Source: Eutreptiella sp. 'Long Island Sound 2002'
Taxonomy: Eukaryota > Euglenozoa > Euglenophyceae > Eutreptiales > Eutreptiaceae
Length of the DNA stretch: 64,000 nt
Direction: 5' to 3'
NCBI GenBank assembly: GCA_964036045.1
Contig: OZ038381.1
Coordinates: 63,426,242 to 63,490,241, forward strand
This document shows, piece after piece, positions 1 through 11,600 of this stretch (positions are counted from its first letter, which is position 1; each line of letters begins with the position of its first letter). The translations under genes and the position numbers were made by a program. Below the pieces are notes generated by a model, which saw only the letters and a program-made list of their open reading frames with translations, ran no database searches and was not told the DNA's origin.

Positions 1-3000
1 CGTGGGGCGGCAGTGGCGTGCCTGGCTGCGTCGGGGGGAGCGGGGGTGGTGGTGGCGGGGGCTGGGGGTGAGGGTCTGGTTTGGCCGGTGGGGGGAGGGA
101 GAGGGGGACATGGGGCGGCGGTGGCGCTCGTCGTGGTGCCCGGGGGAGCGGGAGCGACGGGAGCGGGGTCCCGGGGGGTCGTGGTGGTACCTGGGGGAGG
201 GGGAGCGGCGCGAGTGGGTGGTTGAGGCGCGGTGGGAGTGTGGGCGGCGTGGGCGAGTGTGCCGTGCGGGGGGGGAGCGGGAGCGCCGCCGTTTGCGGGA
301 CCGGGCCTCATCGCTCGAGTCGGGCCAGTCCGGAAGCGTCGGCGGCCCCTGGGGGGCCTCGCGCGGTGCCGCCTGGTACTGGGGGGGGGGGGGGGGGTCC
401 CCCGTCGTCCATGGGGCCCCTTCGGCCATCAGATGGTGGCCGGGGGGGTACGGATACGGTTCCTGGTACGGGGGTGGTGGCTGGTACGGGGGGGGTGGCT
501 CCTGGCGGTAGGTGGGGTATGCGGGTGGGGCGCTCGGTGGCTGCCATCCTGTCCGCTGGTGCTGTTCGTGCACGGGGGGTTGTGGCCCGGTGGGGTAGGG
601 CGGTGGGCAGTGGTAGTGGTGGGGGTGGTGTTGGTAGTGGTGGTGGTGGGGCCGCTGGTGGTGGTGGTGTGGGTAGTCTTGGGGTTGGTGTTGCGGGTAT
701 GGCCCATGGACCCCTTGTGGGTTTTCCTGTCCCCATTGTGGGGGTGGGGGGTTGGGCATCGTGGGCAGTCCCCGGGGCTGCACTATGTGGTGGGCATGGG
801 GGAAGGGTTGGGGGCCGGGCTTAACAGTGACGGTGGTCGAGGGGTTTCACGTGCCTGGGTCGGTTTGGCCGGCGGTGGTGGTGGATTGTGGGGGATGGAT
901 GACGGGGCGCTTGGTGACGGGGATGCGGACGAGGGCTTGGACGGGGTCGTGCTCGGTGGCCGTCTCTGCGGTGGTGGTGGGTGCCGGCGGGAGGGGGGCG
1001 CGGGTTGCGGTGGGTGGGGGGTCCTGGCTTGGGCGAGGGCCCGGGCGGGGGTGGTGTCGGGTGGGTTTGTGTCGTTGCGTCTGCGGTGTTTTGTGTGCTC
1101 GCGTGGGCGCCGGCTTGGGTTTGGGGTTGGGTTTGGGGTTGGGGTCCGGTTTGGGTTTGGGGTCGGGTTTGGGATTGGGGTCCGGTTCCAGGTTGAGGAG
1201 TACCTCTGTCCGGAGGTGTGAGGGCGCCGATGTCTGGTCGGGGGTCGTCCCGGTGGGTTGCCGGGGTGCCTGAGTCGCCTGTGTGGGGGTTGGGGGGTCG
1301 GTGCGTGCGGCCGCGGCTTTGGCTTTCGCCGTGGCCTTGAGGATGAGTTTGGCGGGGAGGGGGGGGTCGGAGGATGAGGTGGAGCAGGTGGACGAGGCTG
1401 AGTATGAGGAGGAGGTGGTGGACGCGGGTTGGGCTGTGATGCGGGCGGGCTTGTGGGCGGCGGCTTCTGCTGCGGCCACGGCGGGGAGGATGGAGGGCAT
1501 GTCCTCGGGCTGTAGGTTGGGGGCGGGCGGCTTGGGGGGCCCGGTCGTGACCTGGCGGCCCGGCGGGCCGATCTGGTCGGCAGCGGCGGGGGAGGGAGGC
1601 GCGGGGCTGCGGCCTTCTCTTTCTGGGCTCGGCTGGGCCCGGGTCCTGCAATGTGCGAGGTCGTGTGAGTTGGTGTCCGCGGGGGGGAACAGTTCGCGTG
1701 GGCCCCATTCAGGGGCCTGGGGGGGGTGGGCCTGGGTCCTCTGGGGTGTGTGTGGGGGGCGTGGGCGGGCCATTGGGTGGGGTGGGCGTGCCGCAGGGCG
1801 CGGGGCTCCCCTCGGCGGGTGTGTGTGGGTTGTCGAGTGTGGGGGGCGGTGAAGGGTGTCCGGTGGGTGGGTGTGTGGCGGGCATGTGCTGGTGTTTGGG
1901 CGGGTGGGGGAGGCCCGTGTCGCGGGGCCCGGGGGTGCGCGCGATGGTAGGCGTGTGTGGGTCTCCGGTTGAGCAGCAAGAGGGGGGGGGCATGGGCGGG
2001 GATTGTGCGCCGGGGTGTGCTGTGTCGGTGTATGTGTCCGCTTGCCGCGCGCTTGCGTGGGCAGTTGTAGGCCGGGCGGTTTGGAGGAGAAGCTTGCCGT
2101 CTTCTGCTGCCGCGGCAAGGATTTCGCAGACGAGCTTTCGTATCTGGTGGACCTCTTGGTCAGTGGTGGGAAGGGGGCATGCTAGCTTTGGGCTAAGACC
2201 CGCGCGGTTGAGGACCCTGTGGATGGCGTGGTACCCGCAGGTGAGGGACTGCTGCGGTCCGGGGGGGGGGTTTGGTCGTGTGTCCGGGCCTGCCTCGACT
2301 TGTGTGTGGGCGGTGGGGATGGCCCAAACCCAGGGCACGGTCCCCGTGGGTGGCCAGCGGCGCTGGATCCAGTGGGTTGAGCAGAGCATGGCCAATCCCA
2401 GGTGGTAGCCCGCCTTCCCTGAGGTGATTTGGGCCAGGGCGCGGGCTCGGGGCGTGTCCCCTGGCTGGAGGACACCCCTGAGGATCCTGTGCTGGGTGGT
2501 GGGGTCCCCCACTGCCCCTGGTGGGGCGGTCTCTGGGGCGAACATGGTGTCTGTCCCCTGGATGATCCATTGCGGGCCGGGGGACGTAGCCGTAGCGGCT
2601 ATCACGTAGTAGTGGCCGCGCTCGAGGACTGCAACCCAGACCTCCGGCGGGGGGTGGTCACTGTCTGTAGGTGGGGGGGGGAGGTCGTCGCCCGGGGTGC
2701 GGAGGGCGGTTTCGCGGTTGGGCGTGGTGGCCTGTTCCCACTGCTCCGGGTGGTTCGGGTCCGCTGGGTGGTCCGTCTCCGCTGGGGCCCGTCGTAGGCG
2801 TACGGTCCCTTGACGCGTGACGTTGATGCCGGTGTCGTGCGTCAGGGCCTGGCCCCACTCGATGGGGGGGATCCAGATGGGCTGGCCCCGGGTGTGTTTG
2901 CAGGCTCGCCAGAGCACGAGGTCTACTATGGTCTCGTGGAGGCCGCTGCCTGGGGTGGTCAGGTCCCGGAGGGCTTTGACGGTGAGCTTGGTCCAGTCCT

Positions 3001-3333
3001 CTTGTAGGCGGTACCAGCCCAGGGGGGTGGTCGGGGCCCTGTCTTGGAGGGTTGCTCGGAGGATGTCGGGGTCGCGGATGGTGGCCGGTGTGAGGGGGGG
3101 GTGCCCCGGGTCCGGGGGGGTTGGCTGGATGGGCTGCCGGGGTCTTGCGCGTCTACGTCGATGGATGGTTGGCCCTGGCTGGGCTCGGTCGGACTGGGCG
3201 GTGCCGGGTGGCATCTTTGGTGTGAGACGGGTCTCGGGGCGCTGTGCTGGTGCCTTGGAGACCTGTGGATGGTGACGGGGGGCGCGTGCGGGGCGCGGAG
3301 CGGGTTAGTGGACGTCTGGGTCATGCACAGCAT
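1..3333 (-). pseudogene. ORF3: Ulp1/C48-like cysteine protease with Lys/Pro- and Arg/Ser-rich tail (partial, frameshifted)
   Basis: ATG 3,333 overlaps the end of ORF2 by 29 nt in the +1 frame, and the same start (M-CMTQT-TNPLRAP) is kept in copy 2. Next come an acidic IDVD motif (about 3,130), a poly-C frameshift near 3.1 kb, then the protease: an N-terminal block ending IWIPPIEWG, GHYY with His at 2,612-2,614, GTDTM with Asp at 2,549-2,551 (21 residues later), an HWIQRRW block, and QQSLTCGYH with Cys at 2,237-2,239. The order His-Asp-Gln-Cys is that of Ulp1/SENP (C48) peptidases, which process SUMO-like tags; the substrate here is unknown. Downstream are Pro-rich, Ser-rich (about 1.4 kb) and PKPDP-repeat (1.1-1.2 kb) stretches and, at 1-310, an Arg/Ser-rich domain with repeated RSRSP. 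The C-terminal domain lies outside the window. Protease assignment is by motif only. Confidence 0.6.
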
Positions 3334-6300
3334 GGTAATGGATGAGACGCTGCATGTGTTCCCTGGCGGTGGGGTCGGTGAGTTGCTCCGCGTGTGTTAG
3401 CAGGAGGTGTTTGCGGTGTACCATTTGGGCCGCTGCTCTGCGGACTGCTTCTAGCTGGAGGTGTGCTGCTGCCTCCATGGGGCTTTCCGTGTGTTTGGTG
3501 AGGTGTCGGTGCAGGGCCTGTGTCACTGCCCCTCTCATGGTGGCTTCTTTGATCAGGGGGTCCCGGAAGAGGTGTTCGGTGGCCTGGTGTGCGTGGCTGT
3601 GGGTTGGCCATCCTTCGTGTTGTCGCAGGGTTTCCGCCGGGGACCAGCCCACTAGGGTGTCCCTGTCTGTATGGAGGGGGCATTTCTTGAAGTGTTCCCA
3701 GTCCTCCGGGGTGGTGTGGTCGCATGGGCAACGGGTGTGTTCGTCCGGGACGTGCATGTGCTTGCGGGCGAGCCATCTGGCGACCCTGGTGAGGAATGGC
3801 AGTTGCTCCCTGAGGAGCTGGATGCGTCGTTTTTGGAGGTGGGCTGGGACGTTTGCTGGGCGGAGCGCCGAGTGATAGAGGGGGATTTGCAGTCTGTCCC
3901 GGAGCTCCTGGATGTGCGCCCGGCTGTCTGCGTCGCCGAGCACGCGGGCGAGATGTTGGATGGCGTTGGGGTAGTGGTACGCTCTGTCGTGGGAGGAATA
4001 GGGGGCGTCCTCTGGTACCCAGTCCGGGGTCTAATGGGGCTCGGGTACAGGGGGCACGTGTTGGAGGTGTGTGTGGTTGCGGCCGAGGTCAGGGATCTGG
4101 AGGGCTGGTAGGTGTGTTGTGCGCTGGTGTACCGCCTGGTTGTCGACCTTACCATTTCTGTATTGGTGTCTGTGGGACTCTTGTTTCACGATGTGGAGTT
4201 GGACGTAGGGGGGAAGGCTGCGTAGGGCTTTCCAGAGTAGCAGTGCCTGGGTGCCGAGGCTCGTCGCGGTTGCTTTGTGAAGTGGTTGCCTTGCTATGCG
4301 GAGGAGCAGGTGCGTGTCGACAGTGGCGTCTACCACGAACCAGACCCAGACGATGTGCGGGGAGTGGGCAGGTAGGTGGGCCGCGACCTCGGTGATGGCG
4401 TCGGCCATGGCCCCTAGCTCCCCCCGGGAAAAGGACCCATAGGTGGTGTGGCCCGTGTGGTGGTCCATGTGGTAGTGTCCCCCAGTGTGGGTCAGCTGCA
4501 GGGTGGCCCCCCCGGTGATGGGCGTGAGGGCGGATTCGCCTGAGGCGTCGGTGAAGAAGAGCCCGTCCGCCGGTGATGGTTGTGGGAGGCGGCATGGGTT
4601 CATGGGCAGGTAGGCGTATATGGCAAGGCCCGTGGCGAGGGGGGCTACTGGGGTTGTGGGCTGCAGGATGGGGGTGGCGTACACCCCTATTCCTTTGGAG
4701 ATGATGTGCTTCGCTTGGGAGGAGAGGGCTATGAGTCCCTGTTCCGGCTGTCCTTGCGTGAGGTAGGAGTAGATGTGGTGGAGGATGTAGGCTGTGTCGG
4801 GGTTTAGGTCGTGGCATGTGAGGGTTTGTGTTCGGTGCTCCAGTGTGTGGCAGGAGTGGTGGAGCAGATAGTAGGGGTGCTCGTGCTTGCCTGTTCTGCC
4901 TGGCTCGTACATGCTGTAAGGGATGGCGACCCCTGCCGGGTCGGGGCGGGGGCATGTGGGTGTAGTGGTGAAGAGCCATTTGGGCGCGTGGTCGGGGTTC
5001 CATGCTACCGTGGGGTTAGTGTCGGTGCGATGGAACCATGGGGCTATTCATGCGTAGGCCTGTGGTGGTAGGTGGGTTGTGGGGTGGGTATGCTGGCGTG
5101 CTATGAGGTGTACTACGGGCCATGGTGTGGTTGGTGCCTCGGGGTCACAGGCCCAACATGTGCGTGGCATGCTCTGGGAATCTTGGGGGACCTTTGGTAG
5201 GTCTCGGGCGGTCATGTGGTGTTTCGGTATGCGCCATTTTGCCCCGTGGTGGATGACGGTGGTCTGCGTGGGTTTGGCTTCATTCGGGGCCAGTAGTAGG
5301 GTTAGTGGTGGGACTGGGCCTGTCACCGGGGGGACGGGTTCGTGTTTCGATCCGGTGGGTGCGTAGGGCGGTGTCGCTGGGATGGGTCGCCGGTGTTGCT
5401 TTGTGAATTCCCGGTAGGCTGTGCGCATGTCTTTGCTGCCCGGTAGAGTGTGGCCCGCTGCTCGTGCCGTCTGCGTGAGGTACTGGTGGAAGAGGCGGTA
5501 TTGTGGCCATTCGGGAAGCTGTAGAAAGGGGGTGTGGTGTGCCCCGCTGTGGTGCAGGACCCGCATTTGGGGGAGGGTGACGTATACTACGGTGATGGAG
5601 GCCCCGACAAGGTCTATGGTGTGGATGGTGCCCTTGAGGTGATGGTAGAGGTCCCCGCAGAGGACCGCTAGTGGCCCTTCCTCTGAGCACGTGTGGTTGG
5701 TGAGTATGGCGTGGTGTGGGGATGGGAGGAGAAGCTGCAGGTGGTTCCACAGGCGCGTGTTCATGTTGGTGGGCATGCCCGTCTGGTGGAGTACCCAGCG
5801 CGGGCATGTGTTGCGGGCCCGTTGTGCGGCTTGGAGGCGGATGGCGGTGACCTCGCGGACCTCTGGTGAGTGGTTGTGGGTCATGCGGTGAAGGAGGAGG
5901 GCGGTGTGTCTGGTGTAGGCCGCTTTCACCTCGTCCCCTATGGCGTCTCCATAGTGGGGCCATGCCGCTCGGATGGCGCGGGTGGGTATGGAGGTGGGCC
6001 AGCCCCCGTGTGCTACCCATGCCTTGGTCACGGCGCGTGTGGCCTGCTGGAGGGCGGTGGTGGGGTGTGTCAGGTGGAGTGCTTGGAAGCCTATGGAGGC
6101 GTTCAAGACCCCAGTGAGGTAGTACGCCAGGCTCTGGTGGGACAGGGAGAGGGCCTTGGTGGTCGGGGACGCATATCTGGGGAGATGGGCGAGGTGTGAT
6201 TGCAACTTGGGAGGGAGGGTGGCGTTCTCAGGGTTGGCGGCCTGGACTACCCCCAGGTGGGTGGTGGTCGTCACGACGTGCATGGGGGGGCCTTGTGGCC

Positions 6301-8653
6301 CTAGGGTGGGAGGTGTGGCAGACCCCTTGATCATGGCCACTGACTTTGTGGGGTGGACGATGAGGTTGTTGTGGGAGAGGTACGAGACGGTCACGTCCAG
6401 TAAGTCGTTGGCCTGTTGGGTGACCGTTGGCCCGGAGTCCGGGGCATGGGGGTCGTGTGGGGTGTGCGCGACGGTGAGGTTGGTGTCGTCCGCGAAGCCG
6501 ACCAGGGGGGAGAGGAGGGGGTAGGGTGCGTAGGCCGGGTAATCCTGCTCGATTGCGAGGGCCAGGGGGAGCGTCACTAGAAGGTACAGGAAGGGGCCTT
6601 CTGCTCCCCCTTGGGGGACCCCGCTGCCTGGCTCCAGGAAGGGGGTGAGGCCTGCTCCAGTGCGGACCGTGTATTTGCGGGTGCGGATGTAGTCGGAGGT
6701 GAAGTTGTAGAAGGGGAGGCCTAGGCGTTTCCACACCGCTTCTAGAAGGAGCCAGGGGGTGTTTGGGAAGGCTCCCTTGACGTCGAGGGAGGCGATGATG
6801 AGGTCCACCGGGTCCATGTCCGCGATGGTGTCCTCGAGGAAGATGGCCTCGTGTGGGGACCGGCCTGGGATGGCCCCCCAGAGGCTCGCTGGTATGTGGG
6901 GGTCCAGGTGGGGGCGGATGCGGCGCAGGAGGATGGTCCAGACGATTTTGACCTGCGTGACCGCACAGACTATGGGGCGCCAGTTGTCTGGGTTTGCCCA
7001 GTCCCTTTTTTTGTAGAGGGGGCGGACAACGTTTGCCCAGTCTGGTGGCAGGGGGGTCCGCCCCGTGACGATGTCCCAGAGGCGGTGGGCGAGGACGCGG
7101 AGGAGGTGGGCGGGGAGGTGGTAGTATGTCTCTGCAGGGAGGCCGTCGTAGCCTGGGGTTTTGTGTTGCCGGAGACTGTGGATGGCCTTCCGGACTTCGT
7201 GGATGGTGAAGGGGCGTTTTTCCAGGTGCCTCCTCTGGGCGTGGTTGAAGACCCGAGAGAGGCGGTCGATTTTGGCCTGGGTGTCTGGGTCCAGTGTGTC
7301 TTGGGTGGGGGTGTGTTGCCGGAGGAAGCTGTCTTGGGTGGCTTGGAGCACTGTGGCTGGGTCGTTGGTGATGGAGCCGTCCTCCTGCCGGACCGTGGTG
7401 ATGGTGCGGTGGCCGCTGTCGGTCATGGCGTCGTTGAGGTGGCGGATGGCCTTGTAGGGGAGTTCATGTTGCGGATACCGTTCGTGTTCCTGGGCGATGC
7501 GCTGTTGCCTGTGGATGTGCCACCGCTGCAGGTCCGCCCTGATGTGGGCTATCCGTGTCCTGCAGTGGTGTATCTGGCGGCGGGTTTGGGGGGTGTCGGT
7601 GTGGAAGAGGGTCGCCAGTTGTTGCTTTGCATGCCAGAGGTCATGGAGCATGTCCCCCAGGGCCGTGGGTGGTTGGTCGTCGTCTGTGTGGGGGTGTTGT
7701 TGGAAGACGCAGGCGACGGCGGCCGTGCGCATGGCTGTGAGTAGGTCGGTGGGGTCTGGTTGGATGCGCCGGGCGCGGTCTATGGCCCTGTGATATTGGG
7801 ACCAGGCATGCTTGTCATGCAGCGGGGGCATCTTCAGGGGGGGTGGTAGGCCTTGGTCCGCATCTTCTGGGGGGCTGGGGGGAAGGTTGGGGATGGTGAG
7901 GCGGATGTGCAGGGGGCTATGGCCTGTGGGTCCCAGCGGGAGGGGTCCATATCGGGCCTCCGCTCGGATGATTGTGGTGGGGTCGCCATAGCATACGTCG
8001 ATGCGGGATGGGGCGGCATCTGTTTGGTGGGGGAAGTGGGATGGTTGGCCTTCGAGGCTGGCTGTTAGGTCCACGAGCCCCAGCATTTCGATGGTGTCGC
8101 GGACTGCTTGGTCCTGGGGTGTGGCCTGTCCCCCTCGGTCCGCTGGGGTGGGGGCGGCGTTCATGTCGCCGATGATGACTGTGGGGGCGAGCATGGCCAT
8201 CTGGCGGTATGCCTCGGCCAGGGCTTGGAGGAAGGGTTCCGTGGCTTCGCCGAAGGGGACGTGGGTGTTGATGACGTTGAGTTGCCATCCGTCCCCGACG
8301 ACCTCATACACACCTAGCCTCCCTGGGACGCTGAGGTGGTGGACGAGGTGGACGTGGATGCCGGTTTGGGCGTATAGGGGGGTCCCCTTGTGCCAGTAGC
8401 ATTTGTACGCTTTCTGGTCCGGGGTATATATGGGGGTGGTTTCTGGGGGGTCGTCGCGCTGTAGGCCTTGTTCCTGGAAGGTGAGGAGGTGGGGAACCCA
8501 CCCCGGCCCCTGTGCCATCGGGAGCTCTTGGAGGGCGGTTGTGGCGTCCTCGGAGTATGTGACGGCCGGGTGGTTGAGGTCGAGGAGGTTGACGGTGGCC
8601 TCGGTTGGGGCGGGCCGGGGCTCTGGAGGCTTGTGCCCTCGGCCCTTGCCCCG
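3305..8653 (-). pseudogene. ORF2: AP-like endonuclease - reverse transcriptase - RNase H - zf-RVT-like, two nonsense codons
   Basis: This is the retrotransposition polyprotein, which nicks the target, primes cDNA and removes RNA. The first ATG is at 8,518, but the frame is open from 8,653, and in-frame LLDLN upstream of that ATG fits an endonuclease N-terminus. Endonuclease motifs counted from ATG 8,518: FQEQ (about 20), GDMNA (about 114), SRIDVCY (about 170) and TGHSPL (about 196; families usually have SDH). RT: NWRPI, motif A SLDVKGAF (about 576), motif B GVPQGG (about 632), motif C FADD (about 674) and a motif-E-like HLGVV. RNase H: TDASGE near 4,546, SRGELGAM near 4,418, VVDATVD near 4,325 and GKVDN near 4,140. 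Zinc motif CPCD..EDWEHFKKC near 3,680-3,730 resembles zf-RVT. Copy 2 reads Trp and Gln where this copy has TGA (5,048) and TAG (4,031). The TAA stop at 3,305 is shared by both copies, so it is the true end. Confidence 0.85.
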
Positions 8654-11600
8654 TCAGGGAGGTGGACTGGGGCTCGGGGACTTTTTGCCGGTTTGTGGGC
8701 GTTTGGGTAGGCGCGGCGGGGGGAGGCCTTGGCTCCACTCCGGGGGGAGCTCCCCAGTGTATTTGGTGCCTGTGTGGGCCTTGTTCTCTTCGGTGCGGAG
8801 CCGGATGGGGTGGGCGCTGGTGAGCTCCAGGGTGTAGCCGACTGGTTTGTCCGGGGCGCTGCTGCCTTGGTCTAGCTCCTTTTGGCGGTGCCAGATCACC
8901 CGGACCTGTGGCCCCCCGTTGTCCCCCGGTTCCTTGAGGCGGTACTGGATCGTGCCCTCACACCAGATCCAGTCGCCTGTGTGGTCGTTGCGGAAGGGCT
9001 GTTGGACCTTCGCACCTTTTTCGAATCCTGGGTACGCTTTGGGCGGGGGCTGTGCTGGTGGCGGGAGGGAGGATGATGAGGATGCTTGGTCCGGGTGGGC
9101 CGGTGGTATTGGTGGGAGGGAGGATGACGAGGATGGTTGGTCTGGGTTCGCCGGGTGGGTCGGGTGGGATGCGGGGGGTCGGGAGGACGCTGCTTTTCCG
9201 GCTTGGCTGGGGGCGGGTGCGCCCCTTTGTCGTCTCGTTCGCTTGGGTGGGACTGGAGGTGGCGGGGCTAGGCGGGCATGCGGTTTGAAGAAGGGGTGCG
9301 TTGCTTGCTGGTCCCAAACCCCCAGTGGGCGTTCTGCCGGTGTTTGCATTTTCGCTTTCGCGTGGCTGCATATGATGTCGGCGAGCTTGCGCACGGTCTC
9401 CGGGGGATCTGTTGGCCATGGCAGTGCGGCGGGGCTGTCGTCGAAGGGGTGGTGTAGGTGGTAGTTCCTCATGGCCTTGGCCTGCATGACCCAGGCCTCT
9501 GTGGGTTCCGGTGTGTCTGGGCCGTTGGGGGAGCCTTGAGCCCAGTAGAGTGCTGTGTGGAGGGCTTCCCAGGGGGCGCCTTCGCGGCCTGTGAGGGTGG
9601 TGGCTTGGAGGAGTCGCTGCTGGCCCCGTGGGGGGTCTTCCGGGTCCATTTCCGGGGTATAGGCCTGGCCCGCCATGAGGACTCCGTGTGCCCAGTGGAG
9701 GACCCAACATTGGTGTCCGCTTTGAGGATGTGGATGGCGGGTTGTTTGGGGGGGGTGTCCAGGGTGTCCCACGATGCGATGGCTAGTGGTATCCTGGAGG
9801 GCCGGAGGTGTGGGGGGGCCTTGCGGCTTAGGAGTTGATCGATGTGGAAGGGGGTGACGGGATCTTTGGGGCCTTGGGGCGGTGGGGGCATTGCTGGGAT
9901 GGCTCTGGGGTCCCAGTGGCGTTCCTGGGCGGCGAGGGTGTACAGGGCGGCGGTGATGATGTGGTGGGCTTGCTCCTCCAGGACGATGTGGCGCTCCGTG
10001 CCGAAGTCCTTTGGTAGGTGGGCTGCGGGTTGGACGGTGATGTGGGCCAGGGCGCGTTGGTGGGCCTTTTTTCCCCCGTCTGGGGCCTGTGTCCGTTTGT
10101 CCCCCGGGATGTGCTGGTGTTGGGGTTTTGGTGGGGGTGGTCCCAGGGCGAGGGATTCTACACCGTGGAGGGGGATGGCGTGTTCCTTGGACCTGTTGGG
10201 CAGGATGTATGTGCCCGGGTCTCCCGGTACGTTGCCCAGGTACATGTTGCCCGTGATGGTGGGGGCCGGCAGCGGTTGGCGCAGGGGCGAGGTGCATGGG
10301 GTGGAGCAGGGCGGGTCATGGTGCTCACACCGGGAGTGCTCGATGCCGTACGGGGTGACGTGTACGGCGAAGGGTCCAACGGCGGGCTGGAGTTTGTGGG
10401 GTTGGATGTTGTGGAGGCGCGCCACCGCCCGTGTGTGGGAGCGCCCCTCGCTGATCCACACGGCGTCTGCCCGCGACGCCGCTGGGTTCAGGCAGTCCGT
10501 GGTGATGCCTGTGATCATGCGGTTGTGGGTGGTATCTGATACCCTGGCGGGGGGGGCGCCGATGCGGGGGATGGTGTGGTCGTCGTGGAGGGCGCGGGCC
10601 TTGCGCCTCGCATCGTGTCGGTGCCGGGCCTCCTGGGCGTGGGTGTGCACACCCGTGTGTTTGGGCTTCTTGTTGGGGCGGTGCGCTGTGTGGAAGGGGG
10701 TGGGCCAGGAGGGGGCGTGGTGGAGGGTGGGGTGTGGGAGGTCCCCCCGTGTTGCCCATGTGTACAGGGTGGTCGCGGCGGCCCCTTCCGCCTGTATGGT
10801 GTATCGCTCGTCGTGTCGGCGACGGGTGACGAGGACGTTGTGGGTCGTCAGCTCATACACCTGTGTGGTGTGGGGGAGGTGGCGGGTGACGGTGATCTTG
10901 GCGGCTCCGTTCTTGCGGGTGGTGGTGTGGGGGATGATGTAGTGGGTCGCCCATTCATCCTGCGGGGTGTGTTCCGTCGGGTCTCGCTTGAGCGGGGGGT
11001 GGAGCGGCTTCGGTGTTGGGGGCTTGTCTTGGCCCTTCGCGTGGGGCGCCACTTTGGTTTCGACCAGGTATTGTGGGCCCCAGGTTTCCGGGGCCCCTAC
11101 CTGTGTGGCTGCCGCTGTTGCGGCTTGGAGGAGGGCGGTGGTGTTGGTGTCTAGAGGGGGGGGGGGCGGTTGGGGGGTGAGGGTGTCATGGTCTTGGTAT
11201 GCCCACCAAATGGTGTAGCCTCGTTGGGTGTTGCGGTGCGGGGTTTGGGTCTCGGCTTGCTGGATGGATAGGGCGGTCTTGATGTCCTCCGCTGCATGTG
11301 GGTTTATGGGTGTGGCGTACGCCCATACTCCCGGGCCGTGTATGCCGTGTGGTGCTTGGCCTACTCCTCATATCAGTTGTAGGGTGTGGTGGGTGCGTGT
11401 GAGCCGTAGGTGTTCTTGGAGGAGGTCCCCCCGGATGTCCTCCCGCCGTTGCTGCCAGGTGTGTGTGTGGTCATTGGGGGCGGGGTAGGTGATGACGATG
11501 GCTTGCCATGGGGTGGGGCCTGGATGCACCGTCATAGGTGCCGACGATGCTTGCGGGGGTATGTGGACGGCGTGGGCGAGGGCTGCTGTTACGGGGTCTC

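Noticed and set aside
1106-1195. Telomere-like GGGTTTGGGG runs on the plus strand
   Set aside because: They are irregular and on the minus strand encode a Pro-Lys/Asn/Asp-Pro repeat within ORF3; the homologous place in copy 2 (46,990-47,050) varies likewise.
3300-3950. Restriction-like endonuclease domain after the zinc motif, as in Dualen
   Set aside because: The C-x-C...H...C motif is present, but no R-P-D...D/E pattern follows before the shared TAA stop.
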